DNA of 10,480 bases, from assembly GCA_948438565.1 (NCBI GenBank), contig CAOJLW010000064.1, positions 1-10,480 on the forward strand, in the 5' to 3' direction. This DNA comes from an uncultured Lachnospiraceae bacterium (GTDB lineage Bacteria > Bacillota > Clostridia > Lachnospirales > Lachnospiraceae). The position numbers and the translations under genes are program-made. Positions 6,358 through 10,480 of the stretch are shown here, one piece after another. Under the pieces are notes generated by a model that saw only the letters and a list, made by a program, of their open reading frames with translations, did not search any database and was not told the origin of the DNA. How positions within the stretch are numbered: the stretch's first letter is position 1; the number at the start of each line of letters is the position of its first letter.

Positions 6358-7677
6358 ATGGCTTTAATGACATTTAAAGGCGGCGTCCATCCATATGATG
6401 GCAAGGGTTTATCGAAAGATAAGCCAATCAGAGAACTATTACCCAAAGGTGAGCTGGTGTATCCCTTGTCGCAGCATATCGGGGCGCCGGCCAACCCAAT
6501 TGTAGCGGTTGGCGATACGGTCTTAAGGGGCCAGAAGATTGCCGAAGCGGGCGGTTTTGTCTCCGCGCCAATCTATGCTTCCGTTTCCGGGACGGTTAAA
6601 AAGATTGAGCCGCGCCGTGTGGCAGTCGGAGATATGGTCAAATCCATCGTAATTGAAAGCGATGGAGAGATGAAGGAGGTTGCATACGCCAGGACACAGG
6701 ATCCCTCCTCTCTTTCTGTAGAAGAGATTATCGGCAAAATCAAAGAAGCAGGCATTGTGGGCATGGGTGGGGCTGGTTTTCCGACGCATGTCAAGCTGTC
6801 TCCGAAGGAGCCGGATAAAATTGAGTATATTATTGCAAACTGTGCGGAGTGTGAGCCGTATTTGACGTCGGATTACCGCAGGATGGTAGAGCAGCCGGAG
6901 AAGCTTGTGGCCGGGATGAAAATTGTGTTGCAGCTTTTTCCTAAAGCGAAAGGCGTGTTTGGCGTGGAGGACAATAAGCCGGATTGCATTGCAAAATTAA
7001 AAGAACTGGTCAGCAATGAGCCGCGTATGGAAGTGGCGGCTTTGCAGACGAAATATCCGCAGGGCGGGGAGCGCCAGTTGATCTATGCCGTAACCAAACG
7101 GGCGATTAATTCTAAAATGCTGCCAGCGGACGCCGGCTGTATTGTGGACAATGTCGAGACGTTGGTGGCTATCTATAATGCAGTCGTATTGGGCGTGCCG
7201 CTGATGAACCGTATTTTTACCGTTACAGGCAACGCAGTGGCCGAGCCGCAGAATTTTTATGTCTGCATCGGTTCCAATTACCGTGAGATGTTAGACGCCG
7301 CAGGCGGATTGAAAACAGAATGCAAGAAAATGATTGCCGGAGGGCCGATGATGGGGTTTGCCATGTTTGATTTGGACGTCCCGACGACTAAAACGACTTC
7401 CGCGCTGCTTTGTTTGACGGAAGATGAGGTGGCGGAAAACGAGAGTACGGCCTGTATCAACTGCGGACGCTGCGTAGAGGCCTGTCCGGAGCTTTTGGCG
7501 CCGTCTAGGCTGGCGGATTATGCGGAGCGTGGACAGGACGGCGTATTTGAAAAATGGCATGGTTTAGAGTGCGTGGAATGTGGAAGCTGTAGCTATGTCT
7601 GTCCGGCAAAACGTCCGTTGGCGCAGTCCGTTAAGACGATGAAAAAACAGATATTGGCAGCTAAGAGGAAAAAATAA
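6358..7677 (+). CDS. rnfC: Rnf electron transport complex subunit C
   Basis: RnfC is the peripheral, NADH-binding subunit of the ferredoxin:NAD+ oxidoreductase (Rnf) complex on the cytoplasmic face. The product is 439 residues, as is usual for clostridial RnfC. It begins with the typical TFKGGVHP signature. Next comes a biotinyl/lipoyl-like barrel (about 45-85, VGDTVLRGQKIAEAGG and ASVSGTVKKI) and a Complex I 51-kDa-like domain with the glycine-rich loop GMGGAGFPTH at 135-144 and NCAECEPY at 161-168. Two [4Fe-4S] ferredoxin motifs close the protein: Cys366, 369, 372, 376 and Cys405, 408, 411, 415. The ATG at 6358 fits the family N-terminus; its ribosome binding site is weak (GTGGGG at 6344-6349). 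It is the first gene of the rnf operon, with a promoter candidate about 75 nt upstream. Confidence 0.97.
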   Translation: MALMTFKGGVHPYDGKGLSKDKPIRELLPKGELVYPLSQHIGAPANPIVAVGDTVLRGQKIAEAGGFVSAPIYASVSGTVKKIEPRRVAVGDMVKSIVIESDGEMKEVAYARTQDPSSLSVEEIIGKIKEAGIVGMGGAGFPTHVKLSPKEPDKIEYIIANCAECEPYLTSDYRRMVEQPEKLVAGMKIVLQLFPKAKGVFGVEDNKPDCIAKLKELVSNEPRMEVAALQTKYPQGGERQLIYAVTKRAINSKMLPADAGCIVDNVETLVAIYNAVVLGVPLMNRIFTVTGNAVAEPQNFYVCIGSNYREMLDAAGGLKTECKKMIAGGPMMGFAMFDLDVPTTKTTSALLCLTEDEVAENESTACINCGRCVEACPELLAPSRLADYAERGQDGVFEKWHGLECVECGSCSYVCPAKRPLAQSVKTMKKQILAAKRKK

Positions 7678-7698
7678 CAGAGAAAGAGGTGGATTATT

Positions 7699-8631
7699 GT
7701 GAGTGATTTATTCCATGTGTCGTCATCGCCGCATGTGCGTTCGAAGGATACAAGCAGCAGAATTATGCTTTATGTAGCGCTGGCCTTGCTGCCGACGACA
7801 GCATTTGGTATTTACAATTTTGGATACAGAGCATTGATTTTAATTCTCGTTACCGTGGCAACCTGCGTGCTTTCCGAGTGGGTATTTGAGAAAATAATAC
7901 ATAAAAAAAGTACGATTAATGATTTCAGCGCGGTAGTCACCGGTTTGCTGTTGGCTTTAAACTTGCCGGCGACGTTACCCTGGTGGGAAGCCGTGATTGG
8001 CGGCGTTTTTGCAATTGTGATTGTCAAAATGATGTTTGGCGGTCTGGGACAGAATTTTATAAATCCGGCGCTTGGCGCAAGGTGTTTTCTGTTGATCGCG
8101 TTTGCCGCCGATATGACCAATTTTGTCATTGATGAGTATACCGGGGCGACGCCTTTGGCGGCTATGCGCAACGGCGAAGCAGTCAATACGATGAATATGC
8201 TGATTGGGAAAACGGCCGGTACGATAGGCGAGACGTCTGTGATTGCAATCTTGATAGGGGCAATTTTCCTGATTTTAATGGGCGTGATTGATCTGCGGAT
8301 ACCAGGGAGCTATCTGGTGACGTTTGTTATTTTTATCCTGCTGTTTGGCGGGCATGGGTTGGACTGGAATTATGTGACAGCGCAGCTTTGTGGCGGCGGT
8401 ATTATGCTTGGGGCGTTTTTTATGGCGACGGATTATGTGACATCGCCGATTACGCCAAATGGCAAGCTGTTGTTTGGCGTTTGTCTGGGCGTGCTGACCG
8501 GAGTATTCCGTATGTTTGGCGCCAATGCGGAAGGGGTTTCATTTGCGATTATCCTTAGCAACCTTCTGGTGCCGATGATCGAAAAAATTACGATTCCAAG
8601 AGCCTTTGGACAGGTAAAGGAGGGGAAATAG
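7699..8631 (+). CDS. rnfD: Rnf electron transport complex subunit D
   Basis: RnfD is a membrane subunit of the Rnf complex with a covalently bound FMN, homologous to NqrB of the Na+-translocating NADH:quinone reductase. The 310-residue protein is strongly hydrophobic, with about eight to ten predicted membrane segments starting near residue 23. The flavinylation motif D-E-Y-T-G-A-T-P-L places FMN on Thr151 through a phosphoester bond, made in other species by ApbE. The later motif FMATDYVTSPITPNGK (about 240-255) is typical of the family. It starts with GTG at 7699, supported by an AGAGGTGG site at 7685-7692 and the expected N-terminus. It follows rnfC after 21 nt and precedes rnfG by 1 nt. 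The role is to carry electrons through the membrane part and take part in ion pumping. Confidence 0.97.
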   Translation: MSDLFHVSSSPHVRSKDTSSRIMLYVALALLPTTAFGIYNFGYRALILILVTVATCVLSEWVFEKIIHKKSTINDFSAVVTGLLLALNLPATLPWWEAVIGGVFAIVIVKMMFGGLGQNFINPALGARCFLLIAFAADMTNFVIDEYTGATPLAAMRNGEAVNTMNMLIGKTAGTIGETSVIAILIGAIFLILMGVIDLRIPGSYLVTFVIFILLFGGHGLDWNYVTAQLCGGGIMLGAFFMATDYVTSPITPNGKLLFGVCLGVLTGVFRMFGANAEGVSFAIILSNLLVPMIEKITIPRAFGQVKEGK

Positions 8632-8632
8632 C

Positions 8633-9244
8633 ATGAATAAAAAAATTGTGCATGATGCGTTGATCCTGACTGCATTTACTCTGGCGCTTGGTTTTGTCCT
8701 GGGCCTGGTCTATGGCATTACAAAAGAGCCGATTGCGGCGGCGGACGCGGCGACGGCGCAGGCTGCATACCAGAAAGTATTTGTAGAAGCGGAGAGTTTT
8801 GAAGCCTATGAGGGATTTGATAAAGACGCGGCCACTTCCCTGATGGAAGAGAATGGGTTTGCGGATGAGATTACGGATGTTCAGATTGCCAAAGACGGCG
8901 GCGGGAGCGCGCTTGGCTATGTCATTACGGTGACGGCCAAGGACGGCAGTCAGGCCAATATTACGTTTTCTGTAGGCATTGCCAACGACGGAACAGTCAA
9001 CGGATATTCTATTACCAGCATTGCTGAGACTCCTGGACTTGGGGACAAGGCCAAAAATGAAGAGTTTTCCGGCCAGTTTGCGGGCAAGCAGGCGGACAGC
9101 TTTACGGTCGTAAAACAGGCTCCGGCTTCCGACAGTGAGATTGAGTCGATATCCGGCGCGACGATTACCTCAAAGGCGATGACTAATGGCGTAAACGCGT
9201 GTTTGGCATACTTCCGGGGTGTTTTGGAAGGAGGCGTTGAATAA
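8633..9244 (+). CDS. rnfG: Rnf electron transport complex subunit G
   Basis: RnfG is an FMN-carrying subunit anchored by one N-terminal helix (about residues 8-28), with its FMN-binding domain outside the cytoplasmic membrane. The 203-residue product has the family motifs AETPGLGDKAKNEEF (from about residue 131) and SGATITSKA, in which Thr177 is the predicted covalent FMN site. Three residues before Ser174 is Glu171, where the ApbE recognition pattern usually has Asp. The gene starts 1 nt after the rnfD stop with an AAAGGAGGGG site at about 8616-8625. Its stop codon shares one base with the rnfE start (TAATG). It passes electrons between the RnfD and RnfA/RnfE parts of the complex; the precise order is known from related complexes, not from this sequence. 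Confidence 0.96.
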   Translation: MNKKIVHDALILTAFTLALGFVLGLVYGITKEPIAAADAATAQAAYQKVFVEAESFEAYEGFDKDAATSLMEENGFADEITDVQIAKDGGGSALGYVITVTAKDGSQANITFSVGIANDGTVNGYSITSIAETPGLGDKAKNEEFSGQFAGKQADSFTVVKQAPASDSEIESISGATITSKAMTNGVNACLAYFRGVLEGGVE

Positions 9245-9939
9245 TGAATAAAAATATAGAGCGTTTATATAACGGCATCATCAAGGAAAACCCTTCGTTT
9301 GTATTGATGCTTGGTATGTGTCCGACGTTGGCTGTTACCACAGCCGCTATGAACGGACTTGGCATGGGACTTTCCACAACCGTGGTTTTGGTCTGTTCCA
9401 ATCTGCTGATTTCTCTGTTCCGTAAGGTGATTCCGGACGGCGTGCGTATGCCGGCGTTTATCGTGATCGTGGCGTCGTTGGTGACGATGGTGGAATTTAT
9501 TATGAAGGCCTATACGCCTGCGTTAGCGACGCAGCTTGGCGTGTATATTCCTTTGATTGTAGTAAACTGTATTATCCTTGGCCGTGCGGAAAGCTATGCT
9601 TCCAAAAACCCGGTTGTGCCGTCCATCTTTGACGGTATCGGCATGGGACTTGGCTTTACATTTGGATTGACCTGTATCGGCATTATCCGTGAAATTTTAG
9701 GCGCAGGCCAGATTTTTGGCGTGCAGATCCTTTCTCTGGAATGGTTTACGCCGATTACTATTTTTGTTATGGCGCCAGGGGCGTTTTTGGTGCTGGCGTT
9801 TTTGGTTGCGGTGATGAATATTGTCCGTGAAAAGATGGAAGCAAAAGGCAAGCCGCTTGCGGCCCCGTCGGGCTGCCTGACCGGCGATTGTGCGAGCTGC
9901 GGGCAGTCTGCCATGTGTACAGGCAAAAAATCAGAATAG
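9244..9939 (+). CDS. rnfE: Rnf electron transport complex subunit E, with cysteine-rich C-terminal tail
   Basis: RnfE is a polytopic membrane subunit (about six helices) homologous to NqrD and paralogous to RnfA. The product is 231 residues, somewhat longer than the roughly 200 of many homologues. Cys26 (GMCPTLAVTTA) and Cys109 (VVNCIILGRAE) match the cysteines that, with the equivalent pair in RnfA, hold an iron-sulfur centre in the middle of the membrane. The family signature GLTCIGIIREILG follows. After the last helix (about 197) comes a short hydrophilic tail with cysteines at 211, 216, 219 and 225 (C-x4-C-x2-C-x5-C), which is not part of the core fold. A strong AAGGAGG site at 9228-9234 precedes the ATG, and the start overlaps the rnfG stop by 1 nt. 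Confidence 0.96.
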   Translation: MNKNIERLYNGIIKENPSFVLMLGMCPTLAVTTAAMNGLGMGLSTTVVLVCSNLLISLFRKVIPDGVRMPAFIVIVASLVTMVEFIMKAYTPALATQLGVYIPLIVVNCIILGRAESYASKNPVVPSIFDGIGMGLGFTFGLTCIGIIREILGAGQIFGVQILSLEWFTPITIFVMAPGAFLVLAFLVAVMNIVREKMEAKGKPLAAPSGCLTGDCASCGQSAMCTGKKSE

Positions 9940-9951
9940 GGGGATGCACGT

Positions 9952-10480
9952 ATGAAAACATTAATTTTAATCGCAATCGGCTCTGCTGTGGTCAATAATG
10001 TAGTGTTGAGCCAATTTTTGGGCATCTGTCCGTTTTTAGGCGTATCGAAAAAAACAGAAACTGCGGCCGGCATGGGCGGGGCGGTTATCTTTGTTATCGG
10101 CATTGCTTCATTTGTGACGTCGTTGATTTATAAGTTTATCCTTACGCCTACCGATACGCAGTATTTGCAGACAATTGTATTTATTTTAGTCATTGCGGCG
10201 TTGGTGCAGTTTGTCGAGATGTTTTTAAAAAAATCTATCCCGTCGCTGTATCAAAGCCTTGGCGTATATTTGCCGTTGATTACGACAAACTGCGCGGTGC
10301 TTGGCGTAGCCCTGACCAATGTGACAAAAGAATACGGTATTTTGGAAAGCGTGGTCAATGGGTTGGCGACGGCAGTCGGATTCTTTATCGCTATCTGCAT
10401 TATGGCTGGAATCCGTGAAAAAATTGAATATAATGATATCCCCAAACCGTTCCAGGGTACGGCGATCGTATTGATTACGG
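9952..10480 (+). CDS. rnfA: Rnf electron transport complex subunit A (3' end outside window)
   Basis: This reading frame begins with ATG at 9952 and stays open to the right edge, giving about 176 residues of a protein that is normally about 190-200. It is an integral membrane protein with several hydrophobic helices, paralogous to RnfE and homologous to NqrE. The N-terminus has the family pattern NNVVLSQFLGICPFLGVSKK with Cys26. A second conserved cysteine, Cys114, lies in LPLITTNCAVLGVALTN. These two cysteines, with Cys26 and Cys109 of RnfE, are the expected ligands of the intramembrane iron-sulfur centre. It starts 12 nt after the rnfE stop, with a purine-rich AGGGGGATG site at 9938-9946. 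rnfB is the expected next gene but is not in the window. Confidence 0.96.
   Translation, partial: MKTLILIAIGSAVVNNVVLSQFLGICPFLGVSKKTETAAGMGGAVIFVIGIASFVTSLIYKFILTPTDTQYLQTIVFILVIAALVQFVEMFLKKSIPSLYQSLGVYLPLITTNCAVLGVALTNVTKEYGILESVVNGLATAVGFFIAICIMAGIREKIEYNDIPKPFQGTAIVLIT

Overview
The window looks like chromosomal DNA of an anaerobic, low-to-moderate-GC Firmicute of the class Clostridia, probably close to Lachnospiraceae. The reasons are an Rnf complex in the clostridial order C-D-G-E-A, strong AGGAGG-type ribosome binding sites, a cmk-ispH-S1 linkage, and a MurR/RpiR-type regulator beside an HI0933/BaiN-like flavoprotein. This assignment is inference, as no marker RNA gene is present. No mobile element, CRISPR array, tRNA or rRNA gene was seen, and no gene looks broken or foreign.

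Region 1 (1-4957, + strand) is one tightly packed gene run. It holds the C-terminal end of an RpiR-like regulator (cut by the window edge), an HI0933/BaiN-like FAD protein, cytidylate kinase (cmk), IspH, a four-domain S1 RNA-binding protein and a CheR-type methyltransferase. Junctions are a 4-nt overlap, an 18-nt gap, a 1-nt gap, a 13-nt overlap and a 5-nt gap, so co-transcription and translational coupling are likely. A strong intrinsic terminator at about 4968-5017 closes the run.

Region 2 (5026-6147, - strand) is a single gene for a DEDD-type RNase H-like exonuclease-family protein resembling Bacillus YprB. It converges on the cheR terminator. Its 5' end faces the rnf genes across a 210-bp divergent intergenic region that holds a candidate promoter for each direction, both with the extended -10 element TGCTATAAT.

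Region 3 (6358-10480, + strand) is the Rnf operon: rnfC, rnfD, rnfG, rnfE and the start of rnfA, which runs off the right edge. rnfB is expected just beyond. The complex passes electrons from reduced ferredoxin to NAD+ and pumps Na+ or H+ outward. RnfB and RnfC carry soluble iron-sulfur clusters, RnfD and RnfG carry covalent FMN, and RnfA and RnfE form an intramembrane iron-sulfur site. All expected cofactor residues are visible in the parts present.

This is mostly a housekeeping and energy-metabolism region, and I see no convincing undescribed system. The points most worth a second look are a four-cysteine C-terminal tail on RnfE, the overlapping ispH/S1 junction (the two are fused in some clostridia), a cheR gene placed in a housekeeping gene run, and a Glu in place of the usual Asp in the RnfG flavinylation motif.
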